From the NCBI RefSeq assembly GCF_013620825.1, contig NZ_NJIC01000008.1:22377-86376 (forward strand): a DNA stretch of 64,000 nt, in the 5' to 3' direction. Positions 1 through 8,677 of this stretch are shown here, one piece after another. Each line of letters opens with the position of its first letter. Position 1 is the first letter of the stretch. The notes beneath the pieces were generated by a model that was not told where the DNA came from, made no database searches, and saw only the letters and a list, made by a program, of their open reading frames with translations. Both the position numbers and the translations under genes were made by a program. This DNA is from Rhodanobacter sp. PCA2 (GTDB lineage Bacteria > Pseudomonadota > Gammaproteobacteria > Xanthomonadales > Rhodanobacteraceae).

Positions 1-43
1 CGCACAGGGAAGGGTTGGGGTGGGGTGCCGTTGCTTCTGCGCG

Positions 44-100
44 CCAGGGCGCGCTGCGCCCTGGACGCAGCAGGAGCGCCGCACACAGGGTGCGCTCCTG
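44..100. repeat. Two adjacent REP-like hairpins upstream of fliQ
   Basis: Two perfect inverted repeats sit side by side in the gap before fliQ. The first has arms CCAGGGCG (44-51) and CGCCCTGG (57-64). The second has arms CAGGAGCGC (71-79) and GCGCTCCTG (92-100). Read on the minus strand, the second contains GCAGGAGCGCACCCTGTG, which resembles the GTAGGAGCGCAC-type short palindromic repeats scattered through xanthomonad genomes. It could affect transcript stability between the upstream flagellar gene and fliQ, which otherwise sit in tightly packed operons. The family assignment is from memory of the motif, not a search. Confidence 0.6.
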
Positions 101-164
101 CGGACGCACGGGAGCGGAAGCTCTCGATCGTTTCTTCAGCGAATCACGACGCAGGTGCCGCTCC

Positions 165-434
165 ATGACCCCCGAATCCATCATGGAAACCGGCCAGCAC
201 GCGCTGTACGTGGCGATGCTGGTGGCCGCGCCGCTGCTGCTGACCGCGCTGCTTGTGGGCCTGCTGGTCGGCGTGGTGCAGGCGGCCACGCAGATCAACG
301 AGATGACGCTCAGCTTCATTCCCAAACTGATCGCGATGGCGCTGGTGGCGCTGATCGCGGGGCCATGGATGCTGCGCATGCTGGTGCACTACACGACGCA
401 GTTGATCGAGAGCCTGCCCGGAGCGATCCGGTGA
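165..434 (+). CDS. fliQ: Flagellar export apparatus protein FliQ
   Basis: Small inner-membrane subunit of the flagellar type III export gate, which forms a helical assembly with FliP and FliR. The 89-residue product has the usual FliQ size and begins MTPESIMETGQHALYVAML. Two hydrophobic helices (about 18-40 and 50-72) flank the loop QAATQINEMTLSFIPK, the family signature. The ATG at 165 was chosen because the frame upstream holds only low-complexity shadow sequence. Its stop overlaps the fliR start (TGATG), which points to translational coupling. The frame remains open upstream to position 15, but nothing there looks like protein. Confidence 0.97.
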   Translation: MTPESIMETGQHALYVAMLVAAPLLLTALLVGLLVGVVQAATQINEMTLSFIPKLIAMALVALIAGPWMLRMLVHYTTQLIESLPGAIR

Positions 435-1216
435 TGACGCTGGAAGTGGCCTGGCTGTTGCCGTGGCTGGATCGCTTCCTGTGGGTGTTGGCCCGGGTTG
501 GCGGCCTGTGCCTGGTGGTGCCGGTGTTCGGTGCCACGGTGATTCCGCGGCGAGTGCGGTTGGGCGCGGTGGTGATGCTCACCCTGGTGCTGGCCCCGCT
601 GGCGCCCGCGGCGCCGGACGTGCTCGGCGCCTCGGGCATGCTGGGCCTGGCGGGGCAACTGGTGACCGGCGCGGCGACGGGCTTCGTGCTGAAACTGGTG
701 TTCGATGCGGTGCAGTTCGGCGGTGGCCTGGTGGGGCAGGGCATGAGCCTGGGCTTCGCCGAGGTGGTCGATCCGCAAGCCGGCGGCAGCGCGAACGTGC
801 TGGGCCAGTTCTACCTGGTGCTGGCGACCTTGCTGTTCCTGGCGATGGACGGCCACCTGCGTCTGATCGCATTGCTCGCCGACAGCTTCGCCAGCCTGCC
901 GCCGGGCGGCTCCGCGCCGGGCGGCTCCGCGCTGGGCGCGAACGGGCTGCATGCGGTGCTGGCCTTCGGCGTGCAGCTGTTCGGCGGTGCGGTACGCGTG
1001 GCGTTGCCGGCAGTCACCTCGCTGCTGGTGGTGAACATCGGCTTCGCCGCGATCAGCCGCGCGGCGCCGTCGATGAACCTGTTCGCGGTGGGTTTCCCGA
1101 TCACCGTATCGCTCGGTTTCATCGCCTTGTGGCTCTCCCTGCGCAGCCTGCCCGGTGCGTTCGACGCCTTGCAGGGCGATGCCTGGGACCTGATGCACCA
1201 CCTGCTGGATGGTTGA
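434..1216 (+). CDS. fliR: Flagellar export apparatus protein FliR
   Basis: Inner-membrane component of the flagellar export gate that completes the FliPQR pore. The 260-residue product has about six hydrophobic segments and FliR landmarks, including VDPQAGGSANVLGQFYLVLA in the middle and a polar loop before the last helices. The ATG at 434 overlaps the fliQ stop and gives the normal family length; the longer upstream frame is arginine-rich shadow. Its stop abuts the GTG start of flhB. The order fliQ-fliR-flhB is the classical one. Confidence 0.97.
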   Translation: MTLEVAWLLPWLDRFLWVLARVGGLCLVVPVFGATVIPRRVRLGAVVMLTLVLAPLAPAAPDVLGASGMLGLAGQLVTGAATGFVLKLVFDAVQFGGGLVGQGMSLGFAEVVDPQAGGSANVLGQFYLVLATLLFLAMDGHLRLIALLADSFASLPPGGSAPGGSALGANGLHAVLAFGVQLFGGAVRVALPAVTSLLVVNIGFAAISRAAPSMNLFAVGFPITVSLGFIALWLSLRSLPGAFDALQGDAWDLMHHLLDG

Positions 1217-2353
1217 GTGGTGAGCGACGACAGCGACCAGGAAAAAACCGAACAGCCGACCGAAAAACGGCTCAAGGAATCGCGCGAGAAAGGCGAGGTC
1301 CCGCGCTCGCGCGACCTCAGTGGCGCGGCGGTGGTGCTGGCGGGCGTGGCGGCGCTGATGGCCGACGGCCCGACCTCGTTCGGGCATGCGCGACGGATCT
1401 TCGCGTTCGGCCTGGGCTATTCGCGCGAGGCGCTGTTCTCCGACGTGTTGCCGGGGCGAGTGCTGCACGCGGCGTTGCGTGAGGCGCTGGCGCTGTTCGC
1501 GCCGGTGGCGCTGGCCACCTTGGTGGCCGCGCTGGCCGCGCCGCTGCTGCTGGGCGGCCTGAACTTCAGCGGCAAGGCGCTGCAGCCGAAATTCGAGCGG
1601 CTGGACCCGATCAAGGGGCTGGGTCGCATCTTCGTGCTGCGCGGCTTGGTCGAACTGGGCAAGGCGCTGCTGAAGCTGCTGTTCATCGGCACCGTGCTGG
1701 CGCTGTTGCTGCGCCACTGGCAGGGCGCGCTGCAGGCCACCGGACGCGGCACGGTGAGCTCCGGCATCGCGCAGGCGCTGGGCCTGCTGGGGCAAGCCGC
1801 GCTGTGGTTCGGCTGCATCCTGGCGCTGCTCGGCGGCCTGGACGCGCTGTATCAGAAGTACGACCACACGAAGAAGCTGCGCATGAGCCGGCAGGAGATC
1901 AAGGACGAGATGAAGGAGAGCGAAGGCAGCCCCGAGATCAAGGGCCGCATTCGCCAGGTGCAGATGGCGCAGGCGCGCCGCCGCATGATGGAGGAATTGC
2001 CGAAGGCCGACGTGGTGGTGGTCAACCCGACCCACTTCGCGGTGGCGCTGCGCTACGACGAAGGGCGCACCGGCGCGCCACGGGTGATCGCCAAGGGCGT
2101 CGACGTGCTGGCGCAGCAGATCCGCCTAGTGGCAGGCAGCCACCGCGTTCCGCTGGTCGAGGCGCCGCCGTTGGCACGCGCCTTGTATGCAAGCACCAGG
2201 CTAGGCCAGGAAATCCCCGCCGCGTTGTACGTGGCGGTGGCCCAGGTACTCGTCTACGTCTACCAGCTCAAGCAGGCTGCGGCGCAGGGCGGGACGCCGC
2301 CGGCAGCACCGAACCCCGAGGTCGATCCCGACCTGATGGGGCCTTACCGTTGA
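1217..2353 (+). CDS. flhB: Flagellar export switch protein FlhB
   Basis: Substrate-specificity switch of the flagellar export apparatus; it changes export from rod/hook to filament substrates after autocleavage. The 378-residue protein has the N-terminal signature EKTEQPTEKRLKESREKGEV, four hydrophobic segments up to about residue 215, then the cytoplasmic domain with the autocleavage motif NPTH at residues 270-273, followed by FAVALRYDEG. Two GTG codons (1217, 1220) directly follow the fliR stop and either may start it. A second gene encoding only the C-terminal domain of this family lies at 13216-13485. Confidence 0.97.
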   Translation: MVSDDSDQEKTEQPTEKRLKESREKGEVPRSRDLSGAAVVLAGVAALMADGPTSFGHARRIFAFGLGYSREALFSDVLPGRVLHAALREALALFAPVALATLVAALAAPLLLGGLNFSGKALQPKFERLDPIKGLGRIFVLRGLVELGKALLKLLFIGTVLALLLRHWQGALQATGRGTVSSGIAQALGLLGQAALWFGCILALLGGLDALYQKYDHTKKLRMSRQEIKDEMKESEGSPEIKGRIRQVQMAQARRRMMEELPKADVVVVNPTHFAVALRYDEGRTGAPRVIAKGVDVLAQQIRLVAGSHRVPLVEAPPLARALYASTRLGQEIPAALYVAVAQVLVYVYQLKQAAAQGGTPPAAPNPEVDPDLMGPYR

Positions 2354-2372
2354 TCGGTCGCGAGTCAAATCC

Positions 2373-4463
2373 ATGACGGGTACGCAGGTACTGGGCAATT
2401 TCAGGCAGCTGGCGCGGCGGGGCGCCGGCGCGCCGGTGATCATGCTGGTGATGCTGGCGATGATGATGTTGCCGCTGCCGCCGTTCCTGCTCGACATGCT
2501 GTTCAGCTTCAACATCGCGCTGTCGCTGGTGATCCTGCTGGCGGTGGTTTACGTGATGCGTCCGCTGGAGTTCGCCGCGTTTCCCACCGTGGTGCTGATG
2601 GCCACGCTGCTGCGGCTGGCGCTCAACATCGCCTCCACCCGCGTGGTGCTGCTGCACGGCCACGACGGCCCCGGCGCCGCGGGCAAGGTGATCGAGGCGT
2701 TCGGCGAGTTCGTGATCGGCGGCAACTTCGCGGTGGGCCTGGTGGTGTTCGCGATCATCACCATCATCAACTTCGTGGTGGTCACCAAGGGCGCCACCCG
2801 CGTGTCCGAGGTGACGGCGCGCTTCACCCTGGACGCGATGCCCGGCAAGCAGATGGCGATCGACGCCGACCTCAACGCCGGCCTGCTGACCCAGGAGCAG
2901 GCGCGCGATCGTCGCCAGGAAGTGCGCGAGGAGGCGGACTTCTACGGCTCGATGGACGGCGCCTCGAAGTTCGTGCGCGGCGACGCCACCGCCGGCATCC
3001 TGATCCTGATCATCAACATCGTCGGCGGCTTCTTCGTCGGCGTGATGCAACATGGCCTCTCCGCCGGCGAAGCGGCGCGGACCTACACCTTGCTCACCAT
3101 CGGCGACGGCCTGGTGGCGCAGGTGCCGGCGCTGATGCTGTCGGTGGCCGCCGCGATCATCGTCACCCGCGTCTCCAGGGCGCAGGACATGGGACAGCAA
3201 CTGGCCGGCCAGGTGTTCGGCCAGCCGCGCGCGCTGGCGGTGGCGGCCGTGGTGCTGGGCGTGATGGGGCTGGTCCCCGGCATGCCCAACCTCGCGTTCC
3301 TGCTGCTGGGCGGCGTATGCGGCGGCGCCGCGTGGCTGCTGCTCAAGCGCCAGCGCGAGACGCGCGAAAAGCTGGCCGCGGCGCCGACCGAGGCGCCGGC
3401 CGCCACGCTGCCCGCCGAGCGCGTGGAGCTGGGCTGGGAAGACGTCACCGCGGTCGATCCGCTGGGTCTGGAAGTGGGCTACCGGCTGATCCCGCTGGTT
3501 GACACGCACCAGGGCGGCGAGCTGATGGGACGGATCAAGTCGGTCCGCCGCAAGCTGTCGCAGGAGCTGGGTTTCCTGGTTCCCGCGGTGCACATCCGCG
3601 ACAACCTCGACCTCGGCCCCGCCACCTATCGCATCATGCTGATGGGTGTGCCCATGGGCGAGGCCGAGGTGCACTCCGACCGCCTGCTCGCAATCAATCC
3701 GGGCCAGGTGCACGGCAGCGTGCCTGGCATCGCCACCCAGGACCCGGCCTTCGGCCTGGAAGCGGTGTGGATAGAGCTGGGCCAGCGCGAGCTGGCGCAG
3801 GGCTACGGCTACACCGTGGTCGATCCGGCGACGGTGATCGCCACCCACCTGTCGCACATCCTGCAAGGCCATGCGCACGAGCTGCTCAGCCACCAGGACG
3901 TGCAGCAACTGCTGGACCGCCTCGCGCAGGGCGCGCCCAAGCTGGTCGAGGACCTGGTGCCCAAGCGCCTGGCGCTGGGCGTGGTGGTGAAGGTATTGCA
4001 GAACCTGCTGGCCGAGCGGGTGCCGATCCGCAACATGCGCGGCATCGTCGAATCCTTGGCGGAACACGCGGGGCAGAGTCAGGATCCCGGCGTCCTCACC
4101 TCGGCCGTGCGCGTGGCGCTGGGCCGGCAGATCGTGCAGGAGATCGCCGGGCTGGGCACCGAGATCCCCGTGATCACGCTGGCGCCGGAGTTGGAGCAGA
4201 TCCTGCTGGGCTCGATGTCCGGCGGCGGCATGGCCGGCGCCGCAGTGGAGCCGGGCCTGGCCGACCGCTTGCAGCAGAGCGTGGCCGAAGCGGCGCGGCG
4301 CCAGGAAATGAGCGGCGAACCGGCGGTGCTGCTGGTCGCGCCGCTGCTGCGGCCGTGGCTCGCGCGCTTCACCCGGCACGTGGCACAGAACCTGCACGTA
4401 CTCGCCTACAACGAGGTGCCCGACAACCGTCGGGTGCGATTGGTACAGGCGCTGGGACGTTGA
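2373..4463 (+). CDS. flhA: Flagellar export gate protein FlhA
   Basis: Largest export-gate component: a proton-driven membrane channel with a cytoplasmic docking domain for chaperone-substrate complexes. The 696-residue product matches the family length. The N-terminal half has about eight hydrophobic segments and the FHIPEP-family cytoplasmic loop (ATRVSEVTARFTLDAMPGKQ, then MAIDADLNAGLL). The C-terminal half (from about residue 350) is the soluble nonamer-forming domain. It starts 19 bases after flhB. A gap of about 125 bases separates it from flhF. Confidence 0.98.
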   Translation: MTGTQVLGNFRQLARRGAGAPVIMLVMLAMMMLPLPPFLLDMLFSFNIALSLVILLAVVYVMRPLEFAAFPTVVLMATLLRLALNIASTRVVLLHGHDGPGAAGKVIEAFGEFVIGGNFAVGLVVFAIITIINFVVVTKGATRVSEVTARFTLDAMPGKQMAIDADLNAGLLTQEQARDRRQEVREEADFYGSMDGASKFVRGDATAGILILIINIVGGFFVGVMQHGLSAGEAARTYTLLTIGDGLVAQVPALMLSVAAAIIVTRVSRAQDMGQQLAGQVFGQPRALAVAAVVLGVMGLVPGMPNLAFLLLGGVCGGAAWLLLKRQRETREKLAAAPTEAPAATLPAERVELGWEDVTAVDPLGLEVGYRLIPLVDTHQGGELMGRIKSVRRKLSQELGFLVPAVHIRDNLDLGPATYRIMLMGVPMGEAEVHSDRLLAINPGQVHGSVPGIATQDPAFGLEAVWIELGQRELAQGYGYTVVDPATVIATHLSHILQGHAHELLSHQDVQQLLDRLAQGAPKLVEDLVPKRLALGVVVKVLQNLLAERVPIRNMRGIVESLAEHAGQSQDPGVLTSAVRVALGRQIVQEIAGLGTEIPVITLAPELEQILLGSMSGGGMAGAAVEPGLADRLQQSVAEAARRQEMSGEPAVLLVAPLLRPWLARFTRHVAQNLHVLAYNEVPDNRRVRLVQALGR

Positions 4464-4588
4464 GGGCCGGGCATCGTGCGTAGGGAATCGACAACGGGAC
4501 AAGCGGCGTGTGGCGCTGTGCCGGGCGCCTGCTTTCGTGCCGACCGTTCCCGGCTTTCCGTTCCCCATTTCCGCTTGCGGAGCAGGCA

Positions 4589-5884
4589 ATGAAGATCAAG
4601 CGTTTCGTGGCACCGGACATGCGCCAGGCGATGCGCGAAGTGCGCGAGGAGCAGGGGCCGGATGCGGTGATCCTGTCCACCCGGCGCATGGACGAGGGCA
4701 TCGAGGTGATCGCCGCGATCGACTACGACGAGGCGCTGGTGCGCGAGGCGGCCCGGCATGGCGCACCGCCGGCGGAAGCGACGGCGCCGAAGGTGGAGAC
4801 GCGTCCCGCGGCGAGCCCTGCGCCGGTGCAGGGCGCGGCACCGGCGCAGCTGCCCACCGCAGTGCCTGCGCCGCCGCGGCGGCGGTCGGCTGCCGTCGAA
4901 CCGGCCGCCGCTGCAGCGGCGGCCGAGCCGCCGCCGCAGGCGTTGATGGAGCGCGCCGCGCGCGACACCGCGCAGCTGCGCAGCGAACTGGGCGATCTGC
5001 GCGCGATGCTGGAGGTGCAGTTGTCCAGTCTGGCCTGGAACGATCTGGAGCGGCGCCAGCCGCTGCGCGCGCGCATCCTGCGCGAGCTGACCCGGTTTGG
5101 CATCGAGGCCGACGTGGCGCGCACGCTGGTGGACGAGCTGCCGGAACAGATCAATGCCGAGCAGGCGCGCTACCTGCCGCTGGGCATGCTCAGCCGCAGC
5201 CTCGCGGTGAGCGGCCGCCCCCTGTGCGACGACGGCCGCGGCGTGGTCGCCCTGGTCGGCCCCACCGGCGTCGGCAAGACCACCACCATCGCCAAGCTCG
5301 CGGCGCGTGCGGTGATGCGCCACGGCGCAGGGCGGGTGGCCCTGGTCAGCACTGACCACTACCGCATCGGCGCCGCCGCGCAGCTGGAACACTACGGGCG
5401 TCTGCTCGGCGTGCAGGTCTACCCGGCCTACGACGCACGCAGCCTGGGCACGGTGCTGGAGATGCTGCAGGGCCGCCACACCGTGCTGATCGACACCGCC
5501 GGCATGGCCGGCAGCGATCCGCGCCTGGCGCAGCAACTGGAGATCCTCGCCGGTGCCGGCGAACTGCGTTCCTGCCTGGTGCTGGCGGCGAATGCGCAGA
5601 TCGCGTCGCTGGAGGAGGCTGTGCGCGCCTATCGCGTGCTCAAGCCGCATGCCTGCATCCTGACCAAGCTGGACGAGTCGCCGAAGTTGGGCGGCGCGCT
5701 GTCGGTGCTGATCCGCCACCGGCTGCCGCTGGACTATGTCACCGACGGCCAGCGCGTGCCCGAGGATATCGCCACCGCGGATGCGCGCGTGCTGGTATGC
5801 CGCGTGGCCCGGGCGCCCAGGGCCGAGGCTCCCGACGACAACCTCATGGCCGAACGCTTCGGTCTCGCCGTGGCCCAGGCATGA
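4589..5884 (+). CDS. flhF: Flagellar biosynthesis GTPase FlhF
   Basis: SRP-type GTPase that sets the place (usually the pole) and number of flagella. The 431-residue product has an N-terminal region starting MKIKRFVAPDMRQAMREVRE, an Ala/Pro-rich linker (about 60-115) and the NG GTPase domain with P-loop GPTGVGKT at residues 224-231 and the later motifs DTAGM and TKLDE. The ATG at 4589 is preceded by GGAG and starts at the conserved MKI(K)RF end; the frame upstream is shadow. Its stop overlaps the flhG start (ATGA). Together with flhG it suggests polar flagellation. Confidence 0.97.
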   Translation: MKIKRFVAPDMRQAMREVREEQGPDAVILSTRRMDEGIEVIAAIDYDEALVREAARHGAPPAEATAPKVETRPAASPAPVQGAAPAQLPTAVPAPPRRRSAAVEPAAAAAAAEPPPQALMERAARDTAQLRSELGDLRAMLEVQLSSLAWNDLERRQPLRARILRELTRFGIEADVARTLVDELPEQINAEQARYLPLGMLSRSLAVSGRPLCDDGRGVVALVGPTGVGKTTTIAKLAARAVMRHGAGRVALVSTDHYRIGAAAQLEHYGRLLGVQVYPAYDARSLGTVLEMLQGRHTVLIDTAGMAGSDPRLAQQLEILAGAGELRSCLVLAANAQIASLEEAVRAYRVLKPHACILTKLDESPKLGGALSVLIRHRLPLDYVTDGQRVPEDIATADARVLVCRVARAPRAEAPDDNLMAERFGLAVAQA

Positions 5885-6834
5885 ACGGGGCGCTCGCAAT
5901 GAACCAGGCCTCGGGGTTGAAACAGATGCTGGCCGCGTTGACGGGGCGCCCTGCAAGGGAAGTGATCGCCGGCCACCAGGCCGACGGCCTGCTCACCGCG
6001 GTGCCGATCCCGCGGAGGCTGTGCCGACCGATCGCGGTGGCGGGCGGCAAGGGCGGCGTCGGCAAGAGCACCGTTGCGGTGAACCTCGGCGTGGCGCTGG
6101 CCAGCGCCGGGCACGAAGTGATGCTGCTGGACGCCGACACCGGGCTGGCGAACGTCGACGTGATGCTGGGGCTTGCCCCGTCGCGCCATCTCGGCCACAT
6201 GCTGGACGGCGCGTGCACGCTGCAGGAGCTGCTGCTGCCTGCGGCCTGCGGCCTGCAGGTGGTGCCGGCCGGCTCCGGCGCGCGCCGGCTGGCGCAACTG
6301 GACCATGGCGAACTGGCGGCGATCATCCACGCCTTCGACGAGCTGGCGCGGCCGCCCGAATACCTGCTGGTGGACACCGCCGCGGGCCTCGCGGACAACG
6401 TGACGATGTTCGCCGCCGCCGCCGCCGAGGTGATCCTGGTGGTGTGCGACGAACCGGCTTCGCTGACCGATGCCTACGGGCTGGCCAAGGTGCTCAGCCG
6501 CGACTTCGGCGTGCGCCGCCTGCGCATGGTCGCGAACATGACGCGCAACGAGGGCGACGCGCGCCTGCTGCACCAGAAGCTGGCACGGGTAAGCGACCGT
6601 TTCCTGGAAGTGGTGATCGAGTTCTCCGGCTGGGTGCCGCACGACGAGCGCCTGCGCCAGGCGATCCGGCGCCAGGCCGCGGTGGTCGAGCTGTGGCCGG
6701 GGAGTCCGTCGGCACGGGCATTCAAGAAACTGGCCGATACGGTCGATACATGGGGCGAGCCCGGGCGCGCTGGCCTGGACCGCATCTCCTTCTTCGGCGG
6801 CCGCACGTCGGCGGGCGCGGAGGGACCGGGATGA
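5881..6834 (+). CDS. flhG: Flagellar number regulator FlhG/FleN (MinD-like ATPase)
   Basis: ParA/MinD-family ATPase that limits flagellar number and opposes FlhF. The 317-residue product has the deviant Walker A motif GGKGGVGKST at residues 55-64, Walker B around LVDTAAGL and a C-terminal amphipathic stretch. The ATG at 5881 overlaps the flhF stop. A second ATG at 5899 (MNQASGLKQM) resembles the usual FleN N terminus, so the first six residues are uncertain. Its stop overlaps the fliA start, so flhF-flhG-fliA form one coupled unit. Confidence 0.96.
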   Translation: MNGALAMNQASGLKQMLAALTGRPAREVIAGHQADGLLTAVPIPRRLCRPIAVAGGKGGVGKSTVAVNLGVALASAGHEVMLLDADTGLANVDVMLGLAPSRHLGHMLDGACTLQELLLPAACGLQVVPAGSGARRLAQLDHGELAAIIHAFDELARPPEYLLVDTAAGLADNVTMFAAAAAEVILVVCDEPASLTDAYGLAKVLSRDFGVRRLRMVANMTRNEGDARLLHQKLARVSDRFLEVVIEFSGWVPHDERLRQAIRRQAAVVELWPGSPSARAFKKLADTVDTWGEPGRAGLDRISFFGGRTSAGAEGPG

Positions 6835-7559
6835 GCGCGACTTCGGAATATCTGCAACTTTCCCGCGAGAATGCCGACGAACTGGTACGTCGGCACGCGC
6901 CGCTGGTCCGGCGTATCGCCTATCACCTGATGGGGCGGTTGCCGCCCAGTGTCGACGTGGGCGACCTGATCCAGGCGGGAATGATCGGTTTGCTGGAGGC
7001 GGCACGCCATTTTGCCCACGACAAGGGCGCCAGCTTCGAGACGTTTGCGGGCATCCGCATCCGTGGTGCGATGCTGGACGAGTTGCGCAAGGCCGACTGG
7101 ACGCCGCGCTCGGTGCACCGCAAGGCGCGCGAAGTGGCCGAGGCGGTCCGCCGGATCGAGGCCGAGACCGGTACCGAGGCCGACGACGCCGAGGTGATGC
7201 GCCGCCTCGGCATCGGCGCGGAGGAATACCACCAGGTGCTGGCCGATGCGGCCAGTTCGCGCCTGCTCAGCCTCACCGTGGCGGACGATGGCGAGGACGT
7301 CGGCGTGCTCGACGTGGCCGACGAAAACAGCCTGGCGCCGGACCAGGGCATCGAGCACGACGGCATGCGCGAGGCGTTGGCCGAAGCGATCACCGCCCTG
7401 CCCGAACGCGAGCAACTGGTGATGTCGCTGTACTACGAGCAGGAATTGAACCTCAAGGAAATCGGCGCCGTGCTGGGCGTCAGCGAGTCGCGGGTGTGCC
7501 AGATCCACGGCCAGGCCGTGATCCGGCTGCGCGCACGGCTGGTCGACTGGCGCGACTGA
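6831..7559 (+). CDS. fliA: Flagellar sigma factor FliA (sigma-28)
   Basis: Alternative sigma factor for late flagellar and chemotaxis genes. The 242-residue protein has region 2 ([20 protein letters not shown] through [15 protein letters not shown]), region 3 and region 4 with the helix-turn-helix [18 protein letters not shown]. The ATG overlaps the flhG stop. Two close matches to its consensus promoter (TAAAGTTT-N11-GCCGATAA) occur downstream at 14772 and 17562 and a weaker one at 24103, so its regulon is visible in this same window. Confidence 0.97.
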   Translation: MSATSEYLQLSRENADELVRRHAPLVRRIAYHLMGRLPPSVDVGDLIQAGMIGLLEAARHFAHDKGASFETFAGIRIRGAMLDELRKADWTPRSVHRKAREVAEAVRRIEAETGTEADDAEVMRRLGIGAEEYHQVLADAASSRLLSLTVADDGEDVGVLDVADENSLAPDQGIEHDGMREALAEAITALPEREQLVMSLYYEQELNLKEIGAVLGVSESRVCQIHGQAVIRLRARLVDWRD

Positions 7560-7620
7560 GCAGGCGCCACCCCACCATTCCCCGGGGCCGTGCGGCGGCC
7601 CGATGCAGTGGAGCAGACGT

Positions 7621-8028
7621 TTGGACAAGAACATGAAAATCCTGGTGGTGGACGACTTCTCCACCATGCGGCGCATCGTCAGGAACCTGCTGGTCGAGCT
7701 GGGTTTCAGCAATCCGCTGATCCAGGAAGCGGACGACGGCGAGAGCGCGCTGACCATGTTGCGCGGCCAGCCGTTCGACCTGGTGGTGACCGACTGGAAC
7801 ATGCCGAACATGACCGGCATCGACCTGCTGCGCGTGATCCGCGCCGAAACCGCGCTGAAGGGCTTGCCGGTGCTGATGGTGACGGCCGAGAACAATCGCG
7901 ACCAGATCATCGCCGCCGCCCAGGCCGGCGTGAACGGCTACATCGTGAAGCCGTTCACCGCGGTCACGCTCAAGGAAAAGCTCACCAAGATCTTCGAACG
8001 AATCGCCGCCAGCGGAGCCAGCGCATGA
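7621..8028 (+). CDS. cheY: Chemotaxis response regulator CheY
   Basis: Single-domain receiver; its phosphorylated form binds the flagellar switch. The sequence has the acid pair VVDD (11-12), the phosphoacceptor Asp58 in [10 protein letters not shown] and the conserved VKPF lysine, and carries the CheY signature [13 protein letters not shown] chose the TTG at 7621 (135 residues) because GGAG at 7610-7613 lies 7 bases ahead and the N terminus MDKNMKI resembles E. coli CheY. An ATG at 7633 is the alternative but has no well-placed ribosome site. Coupled to cheZ by an ATGA overlap. Confidence 0.94.
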   Translation: MDKNMKILVVDDFSTMRRIVRNLLVELGFSNPLIQEADDGESALTMLRGQPFDLVVTDWNMPNMTGIDLLRVIRAETALKGLPVLMVTAENNRDQIIAAAQAGVNGYIVKPFTAVTLKEKLTKIFERIAASGASA

Positions 8029-8666
8029 ATGCCGTACTTCCCCTCGCCGTGGACGAGAGCCTGCCGCCCGAGCTGCGCGAATTGCTGAACAGTCCGGACG
8101 GCCCCGCCTTCGAGCAGGCGCTGGATGCGATGGTGCGCCAGCGCGAGCAGCACCTGTTCCGCGCGCTGGGCCAACTGGCGCGCGAACTGCACGACGCCGT
8201 GCGCCGCCTCGGCGGCGAGCTGGCCCAGGAAGGCGTGCCCGGCATCGTCGCCGACGCACGCCAGCACCTGCAGGACGTGCTGGAGATGAGCGCGAACGCC
8301 GCCAACCGCAGCATCGATTTCGCGGAACGCCTGCGGCCGCAGGCCGATTCGCTGGCGCACAACGCCGGCCAGCTCCTGCAATGGACCGGCGGCGACGAGC
8401 CGGCCGCCGTGCTGGCGCGCGAGGCTGCCGAATTTGCCGGGGACTGCCGCGCCGGCCTGGCCGACATGGTGCTGGCGCAGTCCTGGCAGGACCTCACCGG
8501 CCAGCGCGTCAAGAAGGTCGCCAGCTTCATCGGCACGGTCGAATCCTCGCTGCTGGAACTGGTGCGCCTCACCGGCGCGCTGGCCGTCGGCGAAGCGCCG
8601 GTCGACGTGGCGAAGGTGACCAGTCAGGAGGACGCCGACCGCCTGCTCAGCGAATTCGGGTTCTGA
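8025..8666 (+). CDS. cheZ: CheY-P phosphatase CheZ
   Basis: Dephosphorylates CheY-P to end the motor signal. The 213-residue protein is mostly long helices. It ends in [14 protein letters not shown], the CheY-binding C-terminal helix of CheZ (compare QDQVDDLLDSLGF in enterics). The central region [20 protein letters not shown] holds the catalytic glutamine area (QDLTGQ). It sits between cheY and cheA, as in pseudomonads. The ATG overlaps the cheY stop. Confidence 0.95.
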   Translation: MNAVLPLAVDESLPPELRELLNSPDGPAFEQALDAMVRQREQHLFRALGQLARELHDAVRRLGGELAQEGVPGIVADARQHLQDVLEMSANAANRSIDFAERLRPQADSLAHNAGQLLQWTGGDEPAAVLAREAAEFAGDCRAGLADMVLAQSWQDLTGQRVKKVASFIGTVESSLLELVRLTGALAVGEAPVDVAKVTSQEDADRLLSEFGF

Positions 8667-8677
8667 GCGGCCCGGCG

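Noticed and set aside
4464..4588. Possible sigma-54 promoter upstream of flhF
   Set aside because: GG and GC dinucleotides exist but not with the required 10-base spacing and conserved flanks.
2268..4589. A 773-codon minus-strand open frame opposite flhA
   Set aside because: Low-complexity His/Gln/Arg composition and exact overlap with a conserved gene; an artefact of high third-position GC.
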